From an uncultured Archangium sp. (GTDB taxonomy: Bacteria > Myxococcota > Myxococcia > Myxococcales > Myxococcaceae): DNA of 12,291 nt. Under the pieces are notes generated by a model, which worked only from the letters and a program-made list of their open reading frames with translations, did no database searches and was not told the origin of the DNA. Shown here piece after piece: positions 1 through 5,914 of this stretch (position 1 is its first letter; each line of letters opens with the position of its first letter). A program made the translations under genes and the position numbers. The stretch is taken from assembly GCA_946479335.1 (NCBI GenBank), contig CAMLFP010000148.1, positions 1 to 12,291 of the forward strand, given 5' to 3'.

Positions 1-2
1 TC

Positions 3-392
3 GCGAGGCAACGCGCGCGCGGCATGGCCGACGCTCCGGTCCTCGGCGTGGTGCTCGACCGGGCGCACGAAGGCGAGGTGCGCGCGGGCGGCGTCGAGGT
101 TCATCACGCCGCGGGGCTGCCGGGGCAGTGGAGCGTGTGCTGGTTCAGCGCGCTGCTGTCAGATGCACCGAGAACCCTCGACGCCCGGCGACAGCTGTTG
201 CTCGACGCCGTGCTGGAGCGCGAGTCGGACCTGCGCGTGGCGCCGGTGGTCGCGGCCGTTGAGTCGACCGCGCGCGAAGCGCTGCACGCCGCGCTCAGTC
301 AGCGCTACCCGCACCTCACCGTGCGCCCCGGAAATTTGATCGACGACCCTGCACGCGGCGGCCTGGTGCGCGCGGCGAACCACCGCGCGTGA
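3..392 (+). CDS. Unrecognised protein, 3' part (5' end outside the window or at ATG 24)
   Basis: The reading frame is open from the left edge to a TGA at 390-392. It has the strong G/C third-position bias of the neighbouring real genes, so it is very likely coding. An ATG lies at 24, but nothing like a ribosome-binding site is well spaced before it: the only GAGG, at 5-8, is 15 nt away. The true start may therefore lie upstream of the window. The visible protein is about 129 residues, mixed alpha/beta in character, with no signal peptide, membrane segment or motif I can assign. One Cys sits in the motif WSVCWF. The C-terminus (VRPGNLIDD and what follows) ends 3 bp before the stop of the convergent EXPERA gene, so the two genes face each other with almost no spacer. 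I do not recognise the family. Confidence 0.6.
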   Translation, partial: ARQRARGMADAPVLGVVLDRAHEGEVRAGGVEVHHAAGLPGQWSVCWFSALLSDAPRTLDARRQLLLDAVLERESDLRVAPVVAAVESTAREALHAALSQRYPHLTVRPGNLIDDPARGGLVRAANHRA

Positions 393-395
393 GGT

Positions 396-887
396 TCAGA
401 ACTTCCGCTCGAAGGGCATCGGCTTGCGCATGCGCACCAGCAGCAGCACCGGCAGCAACACGTACGGAATGTTGAACGAGAGGAACTTCACCGGGTTCTG
501 GGTCTGCCACTGGGCCTCGCCGAAGAACTCCACGCCGAAGACGATGATGCCGGTGATGGTGGAGATCATCGTCGCGTAGATGACCGCGGGGAGCTGGATC
601 CAGTTCTTCCCCTTGATCAGCGCGTACGCGAGCACGAGGTAGAACGGCCCGTACACGAACGCCGAGAGGCCGGTGACGATGCGCATCCACGTCGGGGGGT
701 GCATGAACAGCGGGTCGGCGTCGATGGCGTACCAGTAGTTCGCGCGCGCCAGCGGGTTCGCCGAGTCGGGCGTCATCTCGATGCCCAGCGTCGGCACCGC
801 GTCGGCGATGCCCGACGTCACCGCGAAGGTGAGGAACACCACCGCGAAGAAGATGTCGATCTTCCGGTCTTTGAGCGGGAGGTTCAT
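396..887 (-). CDS. EXPERA-domain membrane protein (TMEM97/sigma-2 receptor-like)
   Basis: A 163-residue protein with four hydrophobic segments at about 11-31, 68-93, 99-123 and 136-153, the EXPERA fold shared by TMEM97, TM6SF and the sterol isomerase EBP. By recall of human TMEM97, several stretches line up: Asp29 falls at the same position, WYA...DPL occurs at 52-60 (Asp58 matching human Asp56), and PPTW (64-67) matches PPAW. WIQLPAVIY (96-104) matches the WIRTPAIIY segment, and PYVLLP (141-146) matches PYLLIP. Asp29 and Asp56 form the ligand site in TMEM97, so a small lipid- or sterol-like ligand is possible. That is inference; no bacterial function can be read here. The start ATG overlaps the stop of the upstream DUF2058 gene as ATGA, implying translational coupling. 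The stop lies 3 bp from the convergent gene's stop. Family call is strong, function open. Confidence 0.82.
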   Translation of the reverse strand: MNLPLKDRKIDIFFAVVFLTFAVTSGIADAVPTLGIEMTPDSANPLARANYWYAIDADPLFMHPPTWMRIVTGLSAFVYGPFYLVLAYALIKGKNWIQLPAVIYATMISTITGIIVFGVEFFGEAQWQTQNPVKFLSFNIPYVLLPVLLLVRMRKPMPFERKF

Positions 888-1564
888 GGCAGCGGCGACC
901 GCTTGATGGTGATGAAGGTCGTCGGCTCGGCCTTCGCCTCGGCGGGCTCGCTGGCCACCGGCGCGTCGGGCGTCTCCGGCGTGTCGGCCTCGTTGGCGCG
1001 CGCGTTGATCTCTTCATCGGAGAGGAAGCCGACCTTCGCGCCCTCCTTGTTGAGGAAGCGCACCGCGCGCTCCGAGAGCGCCTTCATCTGCTCGGCGATG
1101 GCGGCGGGCACCAGCGCGTGCTCGATCTTGTCGGGGTCGGGGCGCTCGACGACGGCCAGCTCACCGCTCTCCAGCTTCGCCTTCTGCGCCTCGGTCAGCT
1201 CGAGGCGGCGCAGCTTGTTCTTGCGGGTGACGAAGTAGAACGTGGTCGCGCCGACGTCGGTGGGCACCGCGTTGGCGAGCACCAGCTCCCGGAGCTGCTT
1301 GTCCAGCTCCAGCTGCTTGCGCGCGGCCTGACGGTTGGCTTCCTTGCTGCCGGCCAACGGCGGGAGCTTCGGCACGCGCGCGGCGACCGGCTCATCGCGG
1401 CGAGGCGCGTCGTGGCGCGGGCGGGCGTCGCGGCGCGGCGGGCGGTCGTCACGGCGCTCCTCGCGCTTCGGCGGAGGCGCCGCCTTCTTGGTCTCCTCGG
1501 CCCGCTTCACGTCGGTCTCGTTGACGAGGCCCAGCTTCAGGAACTTGTCGCGCAGGTTCTGCAT
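884..1564 (-). CDS. DUF2058 / YaiL-like protein
   Basis: A 226-residue soluble protein. The N-terminus (MQNLRDKFLKLGLV) matches the start of the DUF2058 family, which includes E. coli YaiL. A highly charged, Arg/Pro/Asp-rich linker follows at about 25-65, and a Lys/Gln-rich helix at 75-98. The conserved family core runs from about 98 to 165: a short beta region with TTFYFVTRKNKLRRLEL (107-123), then GELAVVE (134-140) and ALVPAAIAEQM (150-160). The tail after 190 is Ala/Glu/Pro-rich and probably disordered. Family members have been described as nucleoprotein or polynucleotide-associated, without a solved mechanism that I know of. The basic linker would suit nucleic-acid contact, which is inference. 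ATG 1564 is preceded in frame by a TAG at 1577-1579, so no ATG lies further upstream. It is the first gene of an operon with the EXPERA gene, with a 4-bp overlap. Confidence 0.8.
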   Translation of the reverse strand: MQNLRDKFLKLGLVNETDVKRAEETKKAAPPPKREERRDDRPPRRDARPRHDAPRRDEPVAARVPKLPPLAGSKEANRQAARKQLELDKQLRELVLANAVPTDVGATTFYFVTRKNKLRRLELTEAQKAKLESGELAVVERPDPDKIEHALVPAAIAEQMKALSERAVRFLNKEGAKVGFLSDEEINARANEADTPETPDAPVASEPAEAKAEPTTFITIKRSPLP

Positions 1565-1573
1565 TCGCGCGGG

Positions 1574-1579
1574 CCTCTA
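1574..1579 (-). promoter_or_regulatory. Possible -10 box for the DUF2058-EXPERA operon
   Basis: Read on the minus strand, TAGAGG ends 9 nt before the ATG at 1564. Transcription starting about 7 nt below it would leave a leader of only about 2 nt, and no Shine-Dalgarno sequence is present between the box and the ATG. No convincing -35 is visible. Weak on its own; listed because similar boxes precede 1712 and 5837. Confidence 0.25.
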
Positions 1580-1672
1580 GCCGGTGAGCAACGGCCCGTC
1601 ACCCGAAGATGTCAGGACGTCGGTGCTGCGCGCGGCGGTCACCTCACCGTCTGTCGAGGCGCTGTTTACGCA

Positions 1673-1700
1673 TTGATTCGCAGGTCAGCGCCTGTAGGGT
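1673..1700 (+). promoter_or_regulatory. Candidate promoter of the 1712 lipoprotein gene, near-leaderless
   Basis: TTGATT at 1673-1678 and TAGGGT at 1695-1700 are separated by 16 nt, acceptable for a housekeeping-type sigma factor (four of six -35 bases and the T, A and final T of the -10). The -10 ends 11 nt before the ATG at 1712, so the predicted start site near 1707 gives a leader of about 5 nt. No ribosome-binding site precedes the ATG, which fits a leaderless or near-leaderless message. Confidence 0.45.
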
Positions 1701-1711
1701 GGCCGGCTCCC

Positions 1712-2734
1712 ATGAAGCGGTTTCTCCTCGCGTGCTGCGTCATCGTCAGTGCCTGCAAAGACCCGGTCGACCAGGCCGCGAAGAAGCGCATCTTCTCTGC
1801 CGAAGACCCGCCGCAGGCCGTCGCGTCTGCCGGGCAGAAGCTGCCGCCCGAGGAGGCCGCCGACAACTTCACCATCTCGCGGCGCATCCTCGAGATGGGC
1901 GCGGCCGAGACCACCGAGCGCATCGGCCCGCACACCTACAACGCGACCATCAGCTGGGAGTGGACCGAGGCCGGCAAGAACGTGCGCCTCAAGGAGACGC
2001 GCGAGCTGCTGTCAGGGCCCGGCGGCGTGTCGGGTGACTTCGTGGCGCGCATGTCGAACACCAACGACCAGGGCCTCGAGGTGCTGCGCGTGGGCGGCAA
2101 CGTGTACGCGCGCTCCACCTACGGCCGCGACGGCGCGGGCAAGTTCCGCCAACGCCTGCGCGACCGCGGCATGGCCGAGCGCATGCGCGAGGAGGCGTCG
2201 GGTGCGCTGCGCGACTTCGACCAGCTCTTCCGCGGGCGCCTCAAGCTGGCCGCGCAGGGCACCTCGACCATCGAGGGCCGCACCGCGTGGAAGTACGTGG
2301 TGACGCTCGGGCCCGCCGCGCCCGACGACGCGCGCAAGCTGCCACCGCTGGCTACGCCGAAGAACGGCCCCGACGCCACCACGCAGCTGCGCCAGCACTT
2401 CTACGAAGCGCGCGAGCCGAAGACGTTGACCGGTGAGGTCTACGTCGACGCCGAGACCAGCGTGGTCCTCAAGGCGCGCCTCGATGGCCGCCTCGGTGTG
2501 GCGGGCGCCTCCCTCGCCGACGCGGGCGACACCGGCGACGCGGAGCTGCACCTCGTCATCGAGTCGGCACTCAGCGGCATCAACAAGGCCCCGGCCATCG
2601 CCGCGCCCACCGAGTTCCTCCCCGACGAAGACAAGCCCGACGGCGTCGCCGCGGCGCTCCAGCGCTTCGGCCTTGAGCGGAAACACACCGACGGCGGCAC
2701 GCCCGCCGCAGAGCCCGAAGACGACGGCGAGTAG
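1712..2734 (+). CDS. Predicted lipoprotein of unknown function, 340 aa
   Basis: The start at 1712 is chosen because it begins a lipoprotein signal peptide: MKRF, a hydrophobic stretch and the lipobox VSAC, with lipidated Cys15 followed by Lys-Asp-Pro. The frame is open much further upstream, but that part is antisense to the DUF2058 gene and is not credible coding. Mature protein: a charged linker to about 50, a region with alternating hydrophobic strands (YNATISWEW at 76-84, then VRLKETRELL, LEVLRVGGNVYAR), and a helical Arg-rich part (143-176). More strands follow (TAWKYVVTL, 191-199), then GEVYVDAETSVVLKARLDGR at 241-260. The last segment recalls LolA/LppX-type envelope lipoproteins, where a Gly-x-Val-x-Val-Asp strand recurs, but this is only a fold-level hint. 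The C-terminus is acidic. It likely sits in the envelope; cargo or partner is unknown. A terminator follows 25 nt after the stop. Confidence 0.8.
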   Translation: MKRFLLACCVIVSACKDPVDQAAKKRIFSAEDPPQAVASAGQKLPPEEAADNFTISRRILEMGAAETTERIGPHTYNATISWEWTEAGKNVRLKETRELLSGPGGVSGDFVARMSNTNDQGLEVLRVGGNVYARSTYGRDGAGKFRQRLRDRGMAERMREEASGALRDFDQLFRGRLKLAAQGTSTIEGRTAWKYVVTLGPAAPDDARKLPPLATPKNGPDATTQLRQHFYEAREPKTLTGEVYVDAETSVVLKARLDGRLGVAGASLADAGDTGDAELHLVIESALSGINKAPAIAAPTEFLPDEDKPDGVAAALQRFGLERKHTDGGTPAAEPEDDGE

Positions 2735-2751
2735 GTCTGCCGCACACCTGA

Positions 2752-2789
2752 AAAACTGCAGCGCAAGTGGCTGATATTGCGCTGGTTTT
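2752..2789 (+). terminator. Intrinsic terminator after the 1712 lipoprotein gene
   Basis: CAGCGCAA (2759-2766) pairs perfectly with TTGCGCTG (2777-2784) around a 10-nt loop, and GTTTT follows immediately (2785-2789). AAAAC at 2752-2756 can pair with that GTTTT across a 2-nt bulge, so the element has A-tract and U-tract flanks and could work from either side. It begins 17 nt after the stop codon, in a stretch clearly richer in A and T than its surroundings. Confidence 0.6.
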
Positions 2790-2818
2790 CGGGCTCCAAA
2801 AAACCTCAGTCCAAAAAT

Positions 2819-2846
2819 TTGCGGGGGGAGGACCGATCGCTACAGT
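2819..2846 (+). promoter_or_regulatory. Candidate promoter of the small basic protein gene
   Basis: TTGCGG (2819-2824) and TACAGT (2841-2846), spaced by 16 nt, sit just downstream of the terminator in AT-richer DNA. The predicted start near 2853 would give a leader of about 63 nt before ATG 2916. The -35 matches only TTG, so this is a moderate candidate. Confidence 0.35.
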
Positions 2847-2856
2847 GCCCACCAGT

Positions 2857-2871
2857 CGCGGCTTTGCCGCG
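2857..2871 (+). other. GC-rich hairpin in the predicted 5' leader
   Basis: CGCGGC (2857-2862) and GCCGCG (2866-2871) form a six-pair stem closed by a TTT loop. No T-run follows, so it is not a terminator. If transcription begins near 2853, the stem lies at the very 5' end of the message. A second, weaker pairing joins 2871-2877 with 2893-2900, leaving the AAAAGGA ribosome-binding region (2901-2907) just outside. A role in RNA stability or translation is inference. Confidence 0.3.
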
Positions 2872-2915
2872 TCGTACATGGCCGGTTGTTCAGTACCGAC
2901 AAAAGGATGGGACAC

Positions 2916-3197
2916 ATGGAGCGCAAGAGCAGCACGACAGTGGTGACGGCGGAGCAGGTGACCGCGGGCCTCAAGAAGGCGAACACCACCGCGCGTGAGG
3001 AGCAGGTGCTTCGCCTGCGGCACGGGTTGGGCGTCGACAAGAAGGCGCCGCTCCCGCAGGCGCACGGTGGCAACGAAGAGCTCGCCGACGAGCTGTTGAT
3101 CATCGAGATGCAGCTGCTGCGCGCGATGAAGGCCCGCGCCGCCGCCAACAAGACGAGCTCCGCGAAGTCGAAGATCGTCGCGAAGCTGCGCAAGTAA
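2916..3197 (+). CDS. Small basic protein with sigma70 region-4-like sequence, 93 aa
   Basis: ATG 2916 is preferred because AGGA at 2904-2907 lies 8 nt before it; a TTG at 2886 and an ATG at 2907 are less well placed. The protein is soluble, Lys/Arg-rich and mostly helical. It has a charged N-terminus, TAREEQVLRLRHGL at 25-38, a Gly/Pro-containing turn (44-53), a hydrophobic helix ADELLIIEMQLLRAMKAR (57-74) and a Lys-rich tail ending KLRK. I know of no named family. By recall of E. coli RpoD region 4, residues 25-71 align without gaps (TARE, VLR, R, G, L, then IE and LR at the same spacing). The residues that contact the -35 element in the sigma recognition helix are not kept. It may be a small RNA-polymerase- or DNA-binding protein, or the likeness may be chance. 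It has its own candidate promoter and sits alone between two lipoprotein genes. Confidence 0.75.
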   Translation: MERKSSTTVVTAEQVTAGLKKANTTAREEQVLRLRHGLGVDKKAPLPQAHGGNEELADELLIIEMQLLRAMKARAAANKTSSAKSKIVAKLRK

Positions 3198-3211
3198 ACG
3201 CCGCGCCCTCG

Positions 3212-3247
3212 TATAGGTTCCCCCGTCGCAGCTCCAACCAACAGGAG
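3212..3247 (+). promoter_or_regulatory. -10 box and ribosome-binding site for the Cys-rich lipoprotein gene
   Basis: TATAGGTT at 3212-3219 contains a good -10-like element (TATAGG, or TAGGTT), but no clear -35 is visible at the right distance. AGGAG at 3243-3247 lies 7 nt before the ATG at 3255 and firmly supports that start. The leader would be about 30 nt, unlike the near-leaderless candidates elsewhere in this window. Confidence 0.45.
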
Positions 3248-3254
3248 ACGTGAC

Positions 3255-4349
3255 ATGGTGAATCGGTGCGTGGTGGTTCTGGTGTGTGGTTCGTTGTTCG
3301 GGTGCCCGCCGCAGAGCGGAAACGATGCGGGCCCCGGGGTCGAGACGGCGCTGGCGTTCTGTCAGCGCTACACCTCGCCTGAATACGCGTGTGACTTCCT
3401 CCCCGGGTGCGGCGCGTTCGACAGCCGCGAGGGGTGCCTCGCGGCGCTGACGGCGCAGAACGGCGGCACCGACTGCGCGACCGCGGAGTTCGTGAAGGCC
3501 GTCGATGAAGGCTGGGTGGGCTACGACGCCGCGGCCGGCGCGAAGTGCCTGGCCGACTTCAAGTCGACCTGCTCGCAGTACCCGGCGTCGTGCTCGGGCA
3601 TCTTCGTGGGCCTCAAGACCGAGGGCCAGGCGTGCCACTCCAGCAGCTGCGTCACCGGCTTCTACTGCGCGAGCGACGGCGGGTGCCCGGGCACGTGCGC
3701 GGCGAAGAAGCCGGCCGGCACCGAGGTGCACTCGTCGGTGATGTGCATTGAGGGCACGAAGTCGCACTTCGGGTTGCCCGACGGTGGCTTCGGCTCGCTG
3801 TGTGTGACGCCGGTCGGGCAGGGCCAGCCGTGCGCTGACACCGAGTGCAACGACGGCTTGTTCTGCAACGCGCAGAAGACGTGCGTGAAGCCCTTCGCGC
3901 TCGGCGAGCCGTGCACCCAGCCGGGCACCTACAGCGCCGAGTGCGAGCCGTTGCTCGGGGTGGCGTGTCAGCCGGCGACCGACGGGGGCGTGAGCCGGTG
4001 CGGCAAGCTGGCGCGTCGCGGCGAGGCCTGCGGGTTCTGTACACAGGATCTGCGCTGCGTGATTCCGCAGGGGCAGACCTCCGGCGTGTGCGGAGATCTG
4101 GGGACCGCCGGCCAGGCGTGCCGCTTCGATTCCGAGTGCCAGTTGAGCCTGTACTGCAACTCCGGCTCGCACCTGTGTGAGTCGCCGCGCGCGCTCGGCG
4201 CAGACTGCACCGGCGCCGCCCAGTGCCAGACCGGGCTGCGCTGCGAATACGAGCAGCCCACCGACGGCGGCTTCACCCCGGAGTTCCACTGCCGCAGCTA
4301 CGACGGCGGCACCGCTGCCATCAGCTACTGCCAGCAGACCGAGCCGTAG
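3255..4349 (+). CDS. Cys-rich repeat lipoprotein, 364 aa
   Basis: The signal peptide ends in the lipobox LFGC (lipidated Cys17), and an AGGAG supports the start. The mature part carries 36 further cysteines. The N-terminal part (36-113) has eight, in a helical-looking segment. From 127 on there are six units of the general form G-x-x-C...C-x-x-x-L-x-C...C: Cys127-148, 193-210, 220-249, 259-279, 289-308 and 318-346. The best examples are QGQPCADTECNDGLFC and AGQACRFDSECQLSLYC. The pattern resembles the Dickkopf-like or EGF-like disulfide repeats annotated in many myxobacterial lipoproteins. The even Cys number and DGG tracts fit an oxidised, envelope-exposed protein, probably a structural or binding role. 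No catalytic motif is seen. Its stop directly abuts the stop of the convergent gene at 4350, with no spacer and no room for a terminator. Confidence 0.85.
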   Translation: MVNRCVVVLVCGSLFGCPPQSGNDAGPGVETALAFCQRYTSPEYACDFLPGCGAFDSREGCLAALTAQNGGTDCATAEFVKAVDEGWVGYDAAAGAKCLADFKSTCSQYPASCSGIFVGLKTEGQACHSSSCVTGFYCASDGGCPGTCAAKKPAGTEVHSSVMCIEGTKSHFGLPDGGFGSLCVTPVGQGQPCADTECNDGLFCNAQKTCVKPFALGEPCTQPGTYSAECEPLLGVACQPATDGGVSRCGKLARRGEACGFCTQDLRCVIPQGQTSGVCGDLGTAGQACRFDSECQLSLYCNSGSHLCESPRALGADCTGAAQCQTGLRCEYEQPTDGGFTPEFHCRSYDGGTAAISYCQQTEP

Positions 4350-5837
4350 TCAGGCGCCGACGATACGCACGCGCTCCCGCGCGGCCTCGGCCCACGGGAG
4401 CGCGTCGTGCCCCAGCGCCTTCACCATCGTCACCGCGTCTTCGCGCTGCCCACGCGCCGCGAGGTTCAGCAGCCAGGTGCCCGTCGCCGGGTTGCGCCAG
4501 AAGTCTTCGTTGAAGCGCTCCCGCAGCTCGGCGCGCCACGCGTGCGCCAGCGCCGCGCCGTCGAGCCACAGCAGCGCGTCGCCGGCGAGGTCGGCCTCGA
4601 AGCTGCCGGCGCCGCGCAGCGCCTCGACGCCCAGTGCCGGGGAGAGTCGCGAGAGATACTCGTCTTCGAGCGCCGCGTTCGCCCCGCGCCGCGCCGCCTC
4701 GAGGGAGAAGCCGGCGTGCGCCGCGTGCCAGCGGAGCTCCGCGAGCTGCCGGAAGGCGAAGGCCCGCGCGGCCTCCCGCGCCTGGTTCGCGGTGAGCCGC
4801 AGGTAGCGCTTGAGCCACCCTTCATCGAGCAGGAACGACTCGAAGAGCGCGCGCACCCCGTGCAGCACCGCGCCGTCGCCCAGGCGGCGCTCCACGAAGG
4901 GCAGCGTGCGGCCGGTGTTCGCCCGGTGCAGCGCGACGGCCCACTCGCCGAGCCACGTGGCGTAGGTCTCCACGCCGAGGCCCGGCGCGAGCAGCAGCCG
5001 CACCTGGTCGGGCACGCGCAGTGCGAAGACGTGCGGGCGCTTGAGCTCCCGGGCGGAGGTCTCCACCGTGAGGCGGCCATCGGCGTTGGGGCTCAGGTTC
5101 AGGTCGGTCAGCGTGCGGCTCACCGCGTGCTGCAGATCTTCCCGGCGGAATGATTCGAACAGCCACGGCGCGAGCCAGGTGCGACGCGCGTCGTGCGCGG
5201 CGGCGGTGCGCGGCGTGAGCTGCGCGTCGAGCTTCTTGAGGCCGTAGGCGAGGAGGTCGCCGTGGGCGGCCTCGGTGTCGCGCAGCAGCGCGGTCGCGGC
5301 CTCGAGGCGCGGCGCGAGCGGGCGGCCGTGCAGCGTCTCGACGTATTGCTCCGGTGAGAGCTTGAGCGCGTGCAGCGCCTCGAGGCCCGTGTCGAGGTGC
5401 CGCTGGGCGTGGCTCTGGTGCGCGAGGAGCTGCCGTGAGAGCTCCGCCGAGAGCGCCGCGCGCGACTCGCGGGACGCCAGCCGGGGGAGTTCGCGCAGCG
5501 CCTCCGACGCCGTCCACGTCTTCGCGGCGGCGAAGAAGGTGTGCGTGTCGAGGAAGACGTCTCGCTGCTGCGTCGCGCTCGCGCGGTGTGCTTCGACGTA
5601 CGCGAACGCGAGGTGCCGGCGGAGCAACTCGAGGCGCGCGCGCTTGCTCTCATCGACGCGCGGGCTGCTCAGCACCTCGTTGACGGCCTGCCACGCGTCG
5701 AGGCGCGCCACCTCCGGGAGCTCGGGCACCTGCGGCGCGCCCGCCTGGGTCCCCGACGCCACCCGCCAGTCGCGTGAGGCGCGTTGAAAGAAGAGCTCCT
5801 CGAGGCGCTCCACGAGGGCATTGAGAGAGAGTTCCAC
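4350..5837 (-). CDS. M3-peptidase-like protein with all zinc ligands lost (predicted pseudoenzyme)
   Basis: A 495-residue, almost wholly helical protein with no signal peptide. The second half follows the plan of M3-like (oligopeptidase-type) metallopeptidases. LNLSPNADGRLTVE and ARELKRPHVFALRVPDQVRL (262-281) precede the active-site region, where active relatives read HEaGHxxH. Here residues 297-304 are GEWAVALH: the Glu is kept but both zinc histidines are Gly297 and Val301. The family's GDNSVTEGFAFLFE corresponds to GDGAVLHGVRALFE (320-333), so the third ligand Glu is His326. The C-terminal helix-rich region (AWRAELRERFNEDFW, GQREDA) also matches. It is therefore probably not a zinc peptidase; binding or regulation is inference. 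The start is GTG 5837: the in-frame TAG at 5847-5849 rules out an earlier one, and no Shine-Dalgarno is present. The gene is divergent from an intact M48 protease gene. The stop abuts that of the convergent Cys-rich lipoprotein. Confidence 0.75.
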   Translation of the reverse strand: MELSLNALVERLEELFFQRASRDWRVASGTQAGAPQVPELPEVARLDAWQAVNEVLSSPRVDESKRARLELLRRHLAFAYVEAHRASATQQRDVFLDTHTFFAAAKTWTASEALRELPRLASRESRAALSAELSRQLLAHQSHAQRHLDTGLEALHALKLSPEQYVETLHGRPLAPRLEAATALLRDTEAAHGDLLAYGLKKLDAQLTPRTAAAHDARRTWLAPWLFESFRREDLQHAVSRTLTDLNLSPNADGRLTVETSARELKRPHVFALRVPDQVRLLLAPGLGVETYATWLGEWAVALHRANTGRTLPFVERRLGDGAVLHGVRALFESFLLDEGWLKRYLRLTANQAREAARAFAFRQLAELRWHAAHAGFSLEAARRGANAALEDEYLSRLSPALGVEALRGAGSFEADLAGDALLWLDGAALAHAWRAELRERFNEDFWRNPATGTWLLNLAARGQREDAVTMVKALGHDALPWAEAARERVRIVGA

Positions 5838-5843
5838 GGCGAC

Positions 5844-5849
5844 AATCTA
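5844..5849 (-). promoter_or_regulatory. Candidate -10 box placing the pseudo-M3 message at its GTG
   Basis: Read on the minus strand, TAGATT ends 6 nt before the GTG at 5837. A start site about 7 nt below it would fall on the GTG itself, giving a leaderless message, in line with the missing ribosome-binding site. The -35 region is not convincing. Confidence 0.35.
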
Positions 5850-5903
5850 ACGAAGCGCGTCACCGAATGGGCGCAGCTGTGCTTTCGTCGCGCGACAACT
5901 TCT

Positions 5904-5910
5904 GGGGAGG
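5904..5910 (+). promoter_or_regulatory. Ribosome-binding site fixing the M48 start
   Basis: GGGGAGG lies 4 nt before ATG 5915. It selects this start over the in-frame ATG at 5867, which would add 16 residues ahead of the hydrophobic N-terminus and has no ribosome-binding site. Confidence 0.6.
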
Positions 5911-5914
5911 GCGC

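Noticed and set aside
1118..1711. Upstream extension of the 1712 lipoprotein frame
   Set aside because: It runs antisense through the DUF2058 gene, has Arg/Leu-rich shadow composition, and would bury the lipoprotein signal peptide in the middle of the protein.
2886..2915. TTG 2886 or ATG 2907 as start of the small basic protein
   Set aside because: TTG 2886 has no ribosome-binding site, and ATG 2907 overlaps the AGGA that is well spaced for ATG 2916.
2580..4289. Long open frame on the minus strand
   Set aside because: It is antisense to the Cys-rich lipoprotein, the small protein and a terminator; its composition is typical of GC-rich shadow frames, with no motif.
5870..5881. Near-palindrome GCGCAGCTGTGC at the centre of the pseudo-M3/M48 divergent region
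   Set aside because: Only five of six pairs match and it does not extend; expected by chance in a region of this size.
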